The notes under the pieces are model-generated. The model did no database searches, was not told the DNA's origin, and saw only the letters and a program-made list of their open reading frames with translations. Source: Platanthera guangdongensis (Eukaryota > Streptophyta > Magnoliopsida > Asparagales > Orchidaceae). From it: a stretch of 64,000 bases of DNA. The stretch covers positions 23,120,208 to 23,184,207 of the forward strand of contig CM077151.1 of assembly GCA_039583875.1 (NCBI GenBank), in the 5' to 3' direction. Positions 52,001 to 58,559 of the stretch are shown here, piece by piece. Both the position numbers and the translations under genes were made by a program. The stretch's first letter is position 1. Every line of letters starts with the position of its first letter.

Positions 52001-53604
52001 AAATTCTCTAATGAGTGGTTGTTGGCCATAGCTGAAAGTGCAGCACCCTGGTATGCGGACTTTGTAAATTATTTAACAAGCAATATTATGGCACCTGAAC
52101 TACCCTACAAACAAAAGAAGCGATTTTTACATCAGTTAAGGTCTTACATGTGGGATGACCCCTTGTTATTCAAAGTTGGAGATGACGGAATTGTACGGAG
52201 ATGCATACATGAGGAGGAGATGAGAGCGATATTAGAGAAATGTCATAGCTCCCCCTACGGATGTCATTTCAAGGGAAGGAGGACGGCAATGAAGGTGCTA
52301 GAGGCTGGATTCTTTTGGCCTAATTTATTTAGAGATGTTAATGTATTTGTGAAGCAATGCGATAGATGCCACAGAAGTGAGAATATACATAGAAATGAAG
52401 GAATGCGCATGAATATAATGTTGAAAGTCGAATTATTTAATGTATTTTATTTCAAACCCGTAACTACTCCGATTTCTTCGTTCGACCATTCACCAGTCAC
52501 GAAATCCTTGCCGAGACCCGAGCCATCTCCAGCTCCCCACTCACCCAATCCACAGCCTTCCCAGCTCCAACAGGTAGCAGTTCGGCGGAACTCGAAAGGT
52601 TCTTCTTTACTTCTCCCTTAAAGAGGTACAGTCCTTTTTGCTTGAAATATTAAGCATTTCCCCAAATATGTTGTCAAAAGAGAGTACTTTGAGCTTAGAA
52701 AAAGAAGGAATTTTTTCATTTATATCCTCAATGATATTTGATATTATAATTGCAGCCCCAATCATTTGTTCAGCCACAGACTCCTAACTTCTCATCACTA
52801 GAACATTTCATTGGCTCAAAATATGACAGACAAAAATGCACACTTTCTGCTATACTGCTACTCTGCTAGACAATTGAATGAAATTTTGCTTGACTTTGTA
52901 GTGTCATGCAACATTTTTTGTACAATTGTATTTAGAAAAAAATTTATGCACCCCTATATAAATATTTTTAATTTTTTGAATCCGCCGCTGAAGGTTGGGC
53001 AATTCGGGAAACTTATGTGACACTACAAGAATTTCCTAAAACTATTGCAGGGGTTTGAGTCGCCAACCCTACAAGAGTTCCCTAAAACTTATAGTGCCCC
53101 AAAAAAAGAGATTTTGATGAAGGTCAAAAAAATAATTTAGTAATTAAAAAAATCAAAATAAATAAAAAAAATTAGAATGCAACATACCGCATCCATGAGA
53201 ATCTCAACTAGATTAACATGATTCATTATAACGAGAGCCGTCTCCCTGGAAGCCTCCGTCTTCAACCCGAACGGCTTTGGCCCGATGCCCCTCGGAAAAT
53301 TATGAACGTATTCCGTCTCATTTAACGTCTCGGTCGACCCGTCGAGGCCGGGGGTCCACAGGGGCTCGCCCATGCTAGCCTTTCTGATGAGCTCCTCCAT
53401 GGCTGCGACGGCAAGCTCGATGACCACCGGCTTGTCGACCTCCTGCTGCCCAGAGACCGACCTCAGCAACTCACCGGAGCGAAACAGATCTCCGGCGATC
53501 CCCAGATCTAGAGGAGAGCGGGAGGCGACGGAGGGGGACAGCAGTGGGTAGGAGCCCATTGGCTTTCCCACGTATTTAGCAGCAATGCCTGATATCCTGT
53601 CTAT
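30706..53604 (-). CDS. HDG2-like: host gene 2: HD-ZIP class IV transcription factor, HDG2-like, 3' part spanning introns
   Basis: Seven exons (53188-53604, 32855-32956, 32552-32752, 32289-32463, 31911-32182, 31167-31262, 30706-31086) join in phase at GT/AG borders into 547 residues plus stop. The visible protein starts right after the leucine-zipper region ([15 protein letters not shown]). It carries the START lipid-binding domain (through [52 protein letters not shown]) and the conserved C-terminal domain ([49 protein letters not shown]). Class IV members control epidermal cell fate in the nucleus. From memory it fits HDG2 better than PDF2 or ANL2. The homeodomain and zipper exons lie upstream, outside this window. 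One intron (32957-53187) is 20,231 bp and full of retrotransposons. I see no stop or frameshift. Confidence 0.9.
31167..31262 (-). CDS. HDG2-like exon, WDILSNGG block
   Basis: A 96-bp exon of 32 codons in phase 0, beginning [19 protein letters not shown] and ending LLRVN. Of two nearby GT candidates, the donor after AAC is preferred because it gives the spacing to SSQSNM seen in the family. Confidence 0.88.
31911..32182 (-). CDS. HDG2-like exon, [10 protein letters not shown] block
   Basis: 272 bp; the first two bases complete a Val codon from the previous exon. It encodes [33 protein letters not shown] and [14 protein letters not shown], then the donor GTATGT. Phase 0 at the end matches the next exon. 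Confidence 0.92.
32289..32463 (-). CDS. HDG2-like exon, end of START domain
   Basis: 175 bp (58 codons plus one base) between acceptor GTGCAG and donor GTGAGC. It encodes [33 protein letters not shown] and SSIPSGDIG. Confidence 0.92.
32552..32752 (-). CDS. HDG2-like exon, START domain middle
   Basis: 201 bp, 67 codons, both borders in phase 0. It encodes [31 protein letters not shown] and [18 protein letters not shown], all typical START-domain blocks of class IV HD-ZIP proteins. Confidence 0.93.
32855..32956 (-). CDS. HDG2-like exon after the giant intron
   Basis: 102 bp, 34 codons, phase 0. The acceptor CCTTCAG lies at 32957 and beyond, and the donor GTATGT follows CAAGTG. It encodes [14 protein letters not shown] and [14 protein letters not shown]. 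It follows LMDA of the exon at 53188-53604 exactly as in the family. Confidence 0.93.
33187..33992 (-). repeat. 3' LTR of copia E
   Basis: 806 bp. It lacks a 7-bp unit (within GGCGGCTGGCGGTCGGC) present in the other LTR. Confidence 0.95.
33993..34003 (-). promoter_or_regulatory. polypurine tract, copia E
   Basis: The minus strand reads AAGGGGGAGTT immediately upstream of the 3' LTR. Confidence 0.85.
34039..38208 (-). CDS. copia E gag-pol polyprotein (1389 aa) with internal RT duplication
   Basis: One open frame. Order: gag (residues about 1-215), zinc knuckle [14 protein letters not shown] (about 237), protease with [11 protein letters not shown] (active Asp about 304), WHRRLGH pre-integrase motif, integrase with HTDVCGP (about 490), RSDNGGEY (about 556) and [11 protein letters not shown] (about 588), reverse transcriptase, then RNase H with [19 protein letters not shown] (about 1239) and STTEAEY. 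In RT, 63 residues containing motif A ([13 protein letters not shown]) are present twice in tandem before the single YVDD motif (about 1072). Duplicating a catalytic palm segment should disturb RT folding, so this copy may be non-autonomous although the frame is open. The start is the first ATG of the long frame, 111 bp downstream of the primer-binding site. Confidence 0.95.
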   Translation of the reverse strand: MCTVIELFEKAMEQNTRMVSMNGKNWSIWKPRMEDLLYCKDLHAPLTGRPASVKDDEEWKKMDRKAVGFIRQWLDDSVFHHVSTETSAQALWKKLEALYERKTAGNKAFLIRKLVNLKYREGSQMTEHLNLAQSIINQLESMKITLEDELQALMILSSLPESWETLVVSLSNSAPDGVVTMEMVSGCLLNEELRMKDSGSSTSGVFLMEGRGRSVKKDVKHRDSSRSKSRGKSKKDIECYYCKKKGHFKKDCFQMKRDLKGKTKEVGESSGDATTSIVEAEPLCLQCSGSSCQDCVDTDWIVDGGASYHCTPHRDYFYTYSSGDLGVIRMANSGESLIVGCGDVHLETELGKIILKGVRHIPDLRMNLISIGRLDDGGFTSIEGGGIWKLVKGSLVVARGRKCCGLYRTKAKICGSSVNAADDDSMELWHRRLGHISEKNLKILVKNKVLPELSGGLPDTCSHCLAGKQKRVSFADSEPKRKAELLYLIHTDVCGPIEPKSVGGAAYFVTFIDDHSRKVWAYSVKQKSDVLAKFEEFRAKVEKMTGKEIKRVRSDNGGEYTGAFDAYCRRHGIVHERTIPRTPQQNGLAERMNRTIIEKIKCMISQAGISKQFWAEAVQTAVHLINLSPSAPLNGDIPERVWSGKEVSYGHVRVFGCKVHVHVPKEERSKLDEKSRECILMGFPHEQFGYRLWDPVNKKMIRSRDVVFVEDQVVGDHNAAESQVPQFPPTEERLYADDGPVETVADDGHAEEEVGELIPDEEMIPDVGGALPVDVPPVVEVSLVRSERVRRPNTRYSPHEYILLIDSGEPESYVEAQSAEDREAWTAAMEEELYSLQKNETYDLVPLPKGKRALKNKWVFKLKLDESCSQPRYKARLVVKGFSQKQGVDFDEIFSPVVKMSSIRLVLGMAASMDLEVEQMDVKTAFLHGDLEEELYMEQPEGFVAKGKHHLVCRLKKSLYGLMSSIRLVLGMAASMDLEVEQMDVKTAFLHGDLEEELYMEQPEGFVAKGKHHLVCRLKKSLYGLKQAPRQWYKKFDSFMMKSKFQRTRVDHCVYVKRTEKMFTILLLYVDDMLIVGDDKASIAELKKELSESFEMKDLGPARKILGMKITRDRSAGQLWLSQSEYVEKVLKRFMMDKVKPVATPLAGHFRLSSSQSPSSEKEVEEMSQIPYASAVGSLMYVMVCTRPDIAHAVGSVSRYLANPGKVHWSAVKWILRYLRGTSDLCLQFGGGPPELSGYSDSDMSGDVDTRRSTSGFVVTFGGGAVSWQSRLQKCVALSTTEAEYIALTEASKELIWMKKFMLELNLRQDVYTVFCDSQSAIFLAKNPAFHSRTKHIDVKYHWIQDAVEEKLLVVEKIHTDENPSDMMTKVVPREKHDLCRRLIGMIPT
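35134..35511 (-). repeat. 189-bp exact in-frame tandem duplication in RT
   Basis: 35134-35322 and 35323-35511 read as identical by eye. The unit is 63 codons, keeps the frame and contains RT motif A. Related elements in this window have only one copy of this region. Confidence 0.95.
38319..38331 (-). promoter_or_regulatory. primer-binding site, copia E
   Basis: The minus strand reads TGGTATCAGAGGG, two bases inside the 5' LTR end. It is an initiator Met tRNA type site with a changed 3' part. Confidence 0.8.
38334..39146 (-). repeat. 5' LTR of copia E
   Basis: 813 bp, TG...CA. Near-identical to 33187-33992. Confidence 0.95.
39152..41352 (+). other. intron sequence with a copia LTR/leader remnant (element F)
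   Basis: A primer-binding site TGGTATCAGAGCG at 40161-40173 implies that an LTR ends just before it, with body at roughly 39420-40158 (start not determined). After it comes a short gag-like opening ([18 protein letters not shown], then SLKL and WVFKAF) that dies near 40390. An imperfect GGCA run lies near 39623. The word TTCATTATGCATCAA occurs three times near 40020-40117, once as a 15-bp perfect inverted pair (40076-40090 with 40103-40117). From 40391 to 41352 I see no gene. A 41-bp block near 40733-40772 is shared with 54227-54267. Confidence 0.45.
41353..42006. mobile_element. TIR element with TTACAA flanks (MITE-like)
   Basis: 654 bp with imperfect terminal inverted repeats GCATGGTTATCAGGATCGCG and, from the other end, GCATGGTTGTCATGATCAAG. 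The flanks are TTACAA at 41347-41352 and 42007-42012. The subterminal regions are dense in GATCGCGATCC, GATCCGGATC and related GATC words. No transposase. A 6-bp duplication does not fit hAT (8) or Mutator (9) well, so the superfamily is open. Confidence 0.6.
42007..42700 (+). other. intron sequence, nothing recognised
   Basis: AT-rich DNA without coding, repeat or RNA signals that I can support. The sequence from about 42520 may already belong to the following gypsy element, but no LTR could be identified. Confidence 0.4.
42775..44920 (+). pseudogene. gypsy G protease and reverse transcriptase remnant
   Basis: The protease spans about 42790-43150 ([29 protein letters not shown]). A linker carries a 366-bp tandem duplication. 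RT runs about 43800-44850: [13 protein letters not shown], then [55 protein letters not shown] and the catalytic VYMDDFS (YMDD). A TAG stop at about 44081 splits the RT approach, and the frame is lost after [12 protein letters not shown] near 44808. Ty3/gypsy RT is identified by the YMDD form and the LPFGLCNAP block. Confidence 0.85.
43062..43793 (+). repeat. 366-bp in-frame tandem duplication in gypsy G
   Basis: 43062-43427 and 43428-43793 are near-identical. The unit covers the protease end and the acidic linker [20 protein letters not shown]. 366 is a multiple of three, although an in-frame stop (TGA) already follows RSIVQ in each copy. Confidence 0.9.
45372..45417 (+). promoter_or_regulatory. 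LTR promoter motifs of element H: CRE-like, HSE-like, TATA
   Basis: In order: TGACGTCA (palindromic ACGT-core site, bZIP type, within 45367-45376), TTCTAGAA (45387-45394, the TTCnnGAA core of a heat-shock element) and TATAAATA (45410-45417). The same order recurs in the 3' LTR (TATA at 50739) and, inverted, in the solo LTR. Function is inferred from motifs only. Confidence 0.5.
45479..45670 (+). repeat. 54-bp tandem repeat downstream of the LTR TATA box
   Basis: About 3.5 units carrying CTGCGGACTCCGTTTTCCAG and TCCGCGCAGTCCGTCATC. The same array occurs at about 50808-51015 and inverted at about 56240-56405. Each unit contains GCGGACT and AGTCCGC words able to pair. Confidence 0.85.
46305..47941 (+). 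pseudogene. gag of element H with a frameshift and one in-frame stop
   Basis: A gag polyprotein of the Retrotrans_gag (PF03732) type. It starts at ATG 46305 ([16 protein letters not shown]). The frame changes near 46690-46740 in a proline/serine/alanine-rich linker. The core follows: [63 protein letters not shown] at 47321-47323 lies between SYI and GEKSNPSF, after which the same frame is open to 47941. A zinc-knuckle-like [14 protein letters not shown] (CX2HX4HX4C) lies near 47673. The TGA could come from CGA by one C-to-T change. This copy cannot make full-length gag without recoding. Confidence 0.85.
47942..49850 (+). other. noncoding 3' interior of element H
   Basis: 1.9 kb without coding similarity. 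49205-49700 is a tandem repeat array. The last bases before the 3' LTR (TTGAAAAAGTGCGGGGATTA, 49831-49850) form a purine-rich tract suited to plus-strand priming. Confidence 0.7.
49205..49700 (+). repeat. tandem repeat, period 83-98 bp, in element H
   Basis: The core CAGGTACTTGCAAG recurs near 49207, 49290, 49376, 49462 and 49547, with a degenerate unit near 49645. Each is followed by a pyrimidine-rich stretch and TTGCAGA. The CAG/GTACTTG layout resembles splice-site-like words, but no splicing can be shown. Confidence 0.85.
49851..51581 (+). repeat. 3' LTR of element H (long form)
   Basis: 1731 bp. It is homologous to 44921-46252 outside the GC-rich array at about 50200-50610. It ends CGCGCATCAACA before the CGTTC duplication. 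Confidence 0.93.
50200..50610 (+). repeat. GC-rich hairpin minisatellite in the element H LTR
   Basis: About six units of 55-65 bp built on GGCGGACTCC...GGAGTCCGCC and GGCCGCCCGC...GGGGGCGGCC. Each unit is internally palindromic. The array is absent from the 5' LTR and has about four to five units in the solo LTR (about 56600-56900). Long open frames on both strands here are a by-product. Confidence 0.88.
51582..52620 (+). pseudogene. gypsy G RNase H and integrase zinc-domain remnant
   Basis: Continuing from 44920 after removal of element [16 protein letters not shown], then a frame-broken RNase H ([29 protein letters not shown]), [16 protein letters not shown] and the integrase HHCC zinc domain ([28 protein letters not shown]). 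After about 52415 the sequence leaves gypsy integrase for a proline-rich stretch of unknown origin ([15 protein letters not shown]) that ends at a TAA at 52619-52621. Confidence 0.85.
52622..53187 (-). other. intron sequence next to the upstream HDG2-like exon
   Basis: AT-rich intron DNA leading to the splice donor GTATGT at 53187 (minus strand). A 76-bp stretch (53021-53096) begins CACTACAAGAATTTCC and ends, reverse-complemented, CACTATAAGTTTTAGGG. It looks like a tiny CACTA-type relic, but the 3-bp flanks do not match. Confidence 0.4.
53188..53604 (-). CDS. HDG2-like upstream exon, START domain N-terminal part
   Basis: 417 bp, 139 codons, both borders in phase 0 (acceptor CATGCATGCAG, donor GTATGT after GATGCG). 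It encodes [54 protein letters not shown] and [15 protein letters not shown]. These follow directly after the leucine zipper in class IV HD-ZIP proteins, so the homeodomain and zipper must be in exons further upstream (beyond the window). Confidence 0.92.
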
Positions 53605-53634
53605 CTGCATGCATGCAAAATAATCTCTGGTCAG

Positions 53635-54313
53635 AATAAATGTTGAAAGATCATGCATGATGTGTAAAAATATTATTAAGGCTGCCCATGCCTGATGCAC
53701 ATAGACTTACATATTTAAAAAATAATATGTCAAGCAATAAATAAATATGACATACAAATAATATAAACGATAAAAAATGTGTAGAAATATACTGATAAAT
53801 AAATGTGTTGGAAAAGAAAATGATAAATAAATATGTAGCTAATAAAAAATATGACAAGCATAAGAAACTCAAGATCATAAAATTAGATATCATACACTCT
53901 ACCAACTTGGCCAATAGACTTGCTTGAATTTATATATGATATATATGTATATTTTTTATCTGCCAAATAAATAAATTGCGCATTCTGCTATTGATAAATG
54001 ATATTTTTTAAAATCAGTGTGAGCGGCCGCCCATGCTGGGCCCTATGTGAGTCCGCCCCTGTCTATTTATACAGACAAATTTTCCCATTTCCCAGAAACT
54101 CCGTCTTTTCCACGACTCATAGACTTACATATCTCCTAACACTGCACATATGGTGCTTGTGTGGCAGATCGGAGTCTTACAGTGGCGCTGACACCCACTT
54201 ATTCCTAACACCACTCGACAACCTAAGTGATAAGATCTTTACTTGCTTATATATAGATTGGCTTGAGATCAATAAATGTTGAAAGATCATGCATGATGTG
54301 TAAAAATATTATT
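53635..54313. repeat. 43-bp direct repeat bracketing 593 bp
   Basis: 53635-53677 and 54271-54313 are identical 43-bp blocks starting AATAAATGTTGAAAGATCAT. The DNA between has no gene, and its last 40 bases match 40733-40772 with one mismatch. Confidence 0.8.
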
Positions 54314-54317
54314 GTAA

Positions 54318-54406
54318 TAGAACCTTTTTAGGTCATCCCCGTTACAATATCGAGAAGGAGAGCTGCTAGGAAACACTTGGAACGGGGATGACCTAAAAAG
54401 GTTCTA
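54318..54406. repeat. perfect 26-bp inverted repeat with 37-bp loop
   Basis: The arms 54318-54343 and 54381-54406 are perfectly complementary (TAGAACCTTTTTAGGTCATC and onward). The structure is 89 bp. It could be a small foldback or MITE, or a hairpin-RNA source; nothing decides. Confidence 0.85.
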
Positions 54407-55719
54407 TCCATAGCGGTAAAATGTAAATGACTGTTTGTATGTAAAGTTACTTCGACATTTTAATAAAAAATTTCCCGCCCCATGAAACAAGAGTTGTAGT
54501 GAGTTGTCTTCTTTGTCCTGATCGCCTCGAGTTAATCCAAGAGCAGTGAAGTCGATCTCCACGATCGGTTTGGGAAACTTGTTTCCGACCTGATTTTTCT
54601 AAAAGACCCAGAACAGGGAATGAGACGGTGAGTTTGGTATTAAAAGCGTTTTTGTAAGTCCAAGCCCCTACATTGACGGTCGAGATCAGCTCCCTCAGTA
54701 TGTTGATCTAACTATCAGGAATAGGTATGGATCCCAACATCCCGAACTCGACGAATGGTCGAGCTCACAAAATGACGCCTTGCGTAAAGGCGTCGTCGGT
54801 CTTTGAGAAGACTAAAGGACCTGCTCATGGCGATCCTTTGTCCTATGGGGCAGGATGTGTCTTTGTTAGTAATTAAGATTAGATAACCTACCATGCTTTT
54901 GAAAGCAACCAGACAGAGAAGTTCTGGGAGGTGAGAGTTTGTCGTAGGATGAAGGTCTCAAGTGTGTGCGTCCCGTTGGGCCCCCCAACCGTCGTTTCCT
55001 ATCTCTGGATCCCTTCGGTTCTTTGCTAGTTGAAGTGGAGTGTTGGCTTAGAGAGTGTGCGTCTTGCAGGACCCCCCGAGTGCACCTCCCTTGTCCCAAA
55101 GATCGTAGTCAGCAAGCGAGAGAATCTTTCCGTTTTTCTTTTAGCAAGTACTTTCCCTTGCGCAATTACACCAATCTTGCAAAAGACCTCACAAATATAA
55201 TGAAGTTACCTTTTTGCGAGCATACATGTGCGATCAGCAAGGTGCGAGCATACAGGTGCAAGCAATAGCATGCGAGTATGGGCGTGCGAGTAGTGGAAGT
55301 GTCCGGCGAGCATCAACCTTCGCGCGCTCACGTTCCTAGCAAGCATCAATCTCAACGTCGTGCTTAAGAGCCTAGCGAGTATTTATCATAGGTCATGCCT
55401 AAGGGCCTATGAGTGTTAAAATGAGCAAGCAACAAGAAAACAATAAGAAAGAAACAGGTGGAACACAAGAAGGTCCATTACAAAAAAAATATGATTTTTT
55501 TTTACTTCCAGTTACAGATTCCCCAAAAAAGGTGGCGAGTTCCCCACCCTTTACATAATCGATTCTCGAGTTGTCATCTTCAGGAAGCACCCTCGCTGGA
55601 GCTGTCATCCTTGTCCCCTTCCTCTTCATCTGAATCATCTTCATCAAAGCTCGGCGATCTTAAAGGCATCAGAGAGTTAGACGGCTCGACAAGAAGATCA
55701 GGGATGATGTCTTCCACGG
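54407..55719 (-). other. unclassified transposon-like region, distal part
   Basis: Mostly noncoding. Near 55210-55350 the words GCGAGCAT, GTGCGAG and GCGAGTA recur. At about 55565-55719 the minus strand encodes an acidic tail (SFDEDDSDEEEGDKDDSSSE) that continues, across the solo LTR, the coding region at 57327-58518. Confidence 0.4.
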
Positions 55720-57278
55720 TGTTGATGCGCGGAAACGTCGCGGGGCACCAGCCAGCTAACACGGAGGGGGTGTTCGGTCTCACAAGCTAGGAGAGGAGGA
55801 GAGGAGGAAAGGAAGGAAGCCTCTGAGTGCTCGAGAGTGGAGCAAACGGCTTGTCAAAGAGGGTTGCGGGGATAGAGGAGAGAAGCTTGATCAACAGAGC
55901 AGGTTGATCAAGAGAGGAGAAGGAGGTTGATCAGGAGCTGTCGAGCAGACGGCTAATGTGACGGTTGTGCTTGCAGGTTGGTTGCCGAGAAGAGCTGAGC
56001 TGAGCAGAGAGAAGAAGAAGGGGGCCGCTAGCAGCGGCAACAACACACTTCGCCCGCCGCGGCCTAAATGTCACTCCTGCGACGGGCTTTCCTTTGATTA
56101 ATAGCGAGAGGTTACAAGCTTACAAGTACACCTTTACAACAAATCAATAAAGGGGTACAAGGAGAAGCTGGCGGCTAAGAGAGAAGAAAATGCCAGAAAG
56201 CAGAGGAGAGAAGCTGCCAGAGACTATGTAAAAGAGTCTGCCAGCTGCTGGAGGACTGAGAAACTGAGTTTGCAGAGTCTGCTGGCAAGCTGCTGAAGAG
56301 CTGTGGAGGACTGCGCGGACAGGAAAACGGAGTCCGCAGGGTCTGCTGGAAAGCTGATGACGGACTGCGCGGACTGGGAAACTGAGTCCGCAGGATCTGC
56401 TGGAAACACTTGTATCCACCTTCTGGCCTCTAGAGCGATGCAGAATGAGAGGCACCATGTGCTATTTATAGGCCCAGGGGAGTTCTTCTAGAAGCGGGGC
56501 CCAGTGACTTCAGCATGACGACCTGCGCGGACTCCGCGGACTGAGATTTTGCGTCCGCCACACTGACTGATGAAGCAAGCGGAAGGAGGCTCCTGGAGAG
56601 AACTGGAGGCCACCCCTGGCGGGCGACCTGGGCGGACTCCGGGAGGAGTCCGCCCGGCAGGCCGGAGGCCGCCCCCTAGCGGGCGGCCTGGGCGGACTCC
56701 AGGGGGAGTCCGCCCGGCAGGCCTGGCCGCCCCCTTGCGGGCGGCCTGGGCGGACTCCGGCGGGAGTCCGCCCGGCTGGGTGCCGGGGCCGCCCCCTAGC
56801 GGGCGGCCTGGGCGGACTCCAGGGGGAGTCCGCCCGGCAGGCCTGGCCGCCCCCTTGCGGGCGGCCTGGGCGGACTCCGGGCAGAGGCCGCCCCGGGTGG
56901 GCGGCCTCGACGGACGGCGGCAGGAGGCCGCCGCCCCTCGGGCAGCAGGGAGGCCGCCCCTGGTGGGCGGCCTCGGCGGACGGCGGCTGGAGACCACCGC
57001 CCCTTGGGCGAAATAGGAGGCCGCTCCTGGCAATGCTGTTGGCGGACTCCTGCAAGGAAAAGTACTGCATGATTAGTGGACCCAACCGCATGTCCCGCGA
57101 GGGTGAGCCATGGGAATAGCCCGCCGTCCCGTAGGGCACGCGATTGCTAGGAGACCTAGGCGGATATGGAAAACTGTCCGCCTACGCTGGGGCTCATCGC
57201 GATCAAAAAGGGAGAATCTAAGGGTCGCGATTAGCCAGCTGTCCACCTTGGGAAGGATTGCTGATTTCTGGGTTAACA
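55720..57278 (-). mobile_element. solo LTR of the element H family
   Basis: 1559 bp, homologous in reverse orientation to the LTRs of element H. It has TG...CA ends and a perfect CACGG target duplication (55715-55719 and 57279-57283). It contains the inverted TATA (56463-56470), the HSE-like TTCTAGAA (56486-56493), the 54-bp repeats and a GC-rich array of four to five units. The CRE-like site is changed to TGAAGTCA. No internal region remains, as expected after LTR-LTR recombination. Confidence 0.93.
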
Positions 57279-57326
57279 CACGGTAAGGTCCTTGGAGCCT
57301 GGCATCAACCGATTCTCCAGCTGCAA

Positions 57327-58518
57327 CTAGACGAGGAGTACATCCCCAACCATTTGAGCTATCTCGTGCCTCAGGCGATGAGGATCATCCTGAACAATCC
57401 CGATCTTTTTCTTGATGCCTGAAGTACTCACTTCCGACAGTGGATCCTTTACAGCCTCCCGTGTTTCAATCTCGGCGACGTGGACTTGACAGGCCTCCAA
57501 CGTTGCCTGGCTCTCAGCAAGCTTCTGCTCCAGCTTCAAAATGCGTTGGGCCATGACCATATTGACCTCCTACAGAATGAAAGATCCCTATATCAAATTA
57601 CATCTTCGACTTATGCAGGTAGTACATAATGAGCTATTGTTCTTCTGACCAAGATCACCTCGTAGGCTTTGCTTTTAACGAACTTGGCCTTGGATGCCCG
57701 CAGCTTATTTTTCAGCTCCTCGATCCTCGCTCGGGATTCTGCCAGTTGGCGGGTGAGGGAATCGATCAGGTCTCTTTGAACCTCGAACCTTTTGTCTGCC
57801 GCATTCAAGTTCCTTGCTAGCTGGTGGGTGAGCTCTAGGGACTGAAACAACAACCTCGAGGTCTGGTTGGTGAGGAAGGAGGTGCTCGACTCCTCCAGCA
57901 CCACATCATCCTCTCTCCTGTAGAAGGCAAAAACGACATTGTAGTCTTCAATATCATCATCCCGATCTTCAGACAAGGGAGGGAGGTTGGTGTTGAGGCG
58001 AACCTCGTTAACCCCGTCCTTCCAGGTAACCAAGGGGCGACCAAATCGGCCCACCCCCTCGCTCCCCCGACCGAAATTAAGATGCGAGGTAGGGTCCCTG
58101 TCCTCGTCTTCCACAGTGATTCCTTTTTCTTCGAGGAGAACTCTTTCGTGTGAGATCGCTTCCTCAATGGCTCGCCAAGCTTTGACTGCCTGGGAGGTGC
58201 AACAATAGGGGGGCGTACAGGCGAAGTAGTGACTTGAGGTTCTTCGGGAATTGGCGACATCGATCGAGGTCTCCATGGTGACGATTCAGAAGTACTCGCC
58301 TGTGAATCTAGCGCGGGCGACAATGAAGATGGTTCCTTCGCAGGGGGAAACGGTTCCCGCGGGACTGTGCAAACACCTGACATTACGCGATCAAGGTTAG
58401 ACAATTCTGCTGAGAAGTCGCGAGTATAAACATTCGGAGTAAGCCGGGAACATACTGGTGCCTGATCAGATGCAAGGAAGGTCAGCGACATCTCGTCTCC
58501 AGTATGCGATGTCACCAA
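57327..58518 (-). pseudogene. coding region of unknown transposon-like protein, split by a solo LTR
   Basis: The minus strand reads from ATG 58518: a Ser/Pro-rich part (SPALDSQASTSESSPWRPRS, SPIPEEPQV), then a frame change near 58100-58200, then charged, probably coiled-coil sequence (LTHQLARNLNAADKRFEVQR, LTRQLAESRARIEELKNKLR) to about 57611, and a further coiled-coil piece at 57327-57560 (LEQKLAESQATLEACQVHV). The acidic end lies beyond the solo LTR. I do not recognise the family; its layout resembles structural genes of large plant retroelements. Frame breaks may be introns or decay. Confidence 0.4.
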
Positions 58519-58559
58519 GGATTAATAAATAATATGGAAACTAGATTTAGGGTTTGTTT

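Larger units (their letters stand above)
42701..52620 (+). mobile_element. Athila-like Ty3/gypsy fragment G, split by element H
   Basis: Gypsy coding remnants at about 42720-44920 (protease, RT) resume at 51582-52415 (RNase H, integrase zinc domain). They are interrupted cleanly by the gag-only element 44921-51581 and its CGTTC duplication. Gag, the integrase core and both LTRs are missing or unrecognisable. The protease reads [20 protein letters not shown], the DLGA form typical of Athila-type elements. In-frame stops and frameshifts are present, so it is a dead copy. Confidence 0.8.

Noticed and set aside
53021..54500. A complete CACTA transposon beginning CACTACAAG and ending TTGTAGTG
   Set aside because: The span includes an intact HDG2-like exon with normal splice sites, the 3-bp flanks do not match, and no transposase is seen.
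56570..57139. Long overlapping open frames on both strands in the solo LTR GC-rich array (also 50009-50474 and 3672-4313)
   Set aside because: They follow from GC-rich palindromic repeats without stops. The peptides are Gly/Pro/Arg repeats with no domain.
53605..58559. Homeodomain and leucine-zipper exons of the HDG2-like gene
   Set aside because: I looked for the conserved homeodomain helix-3 and zipper blocks on the minus strand and found none, so they are placed outside the window.
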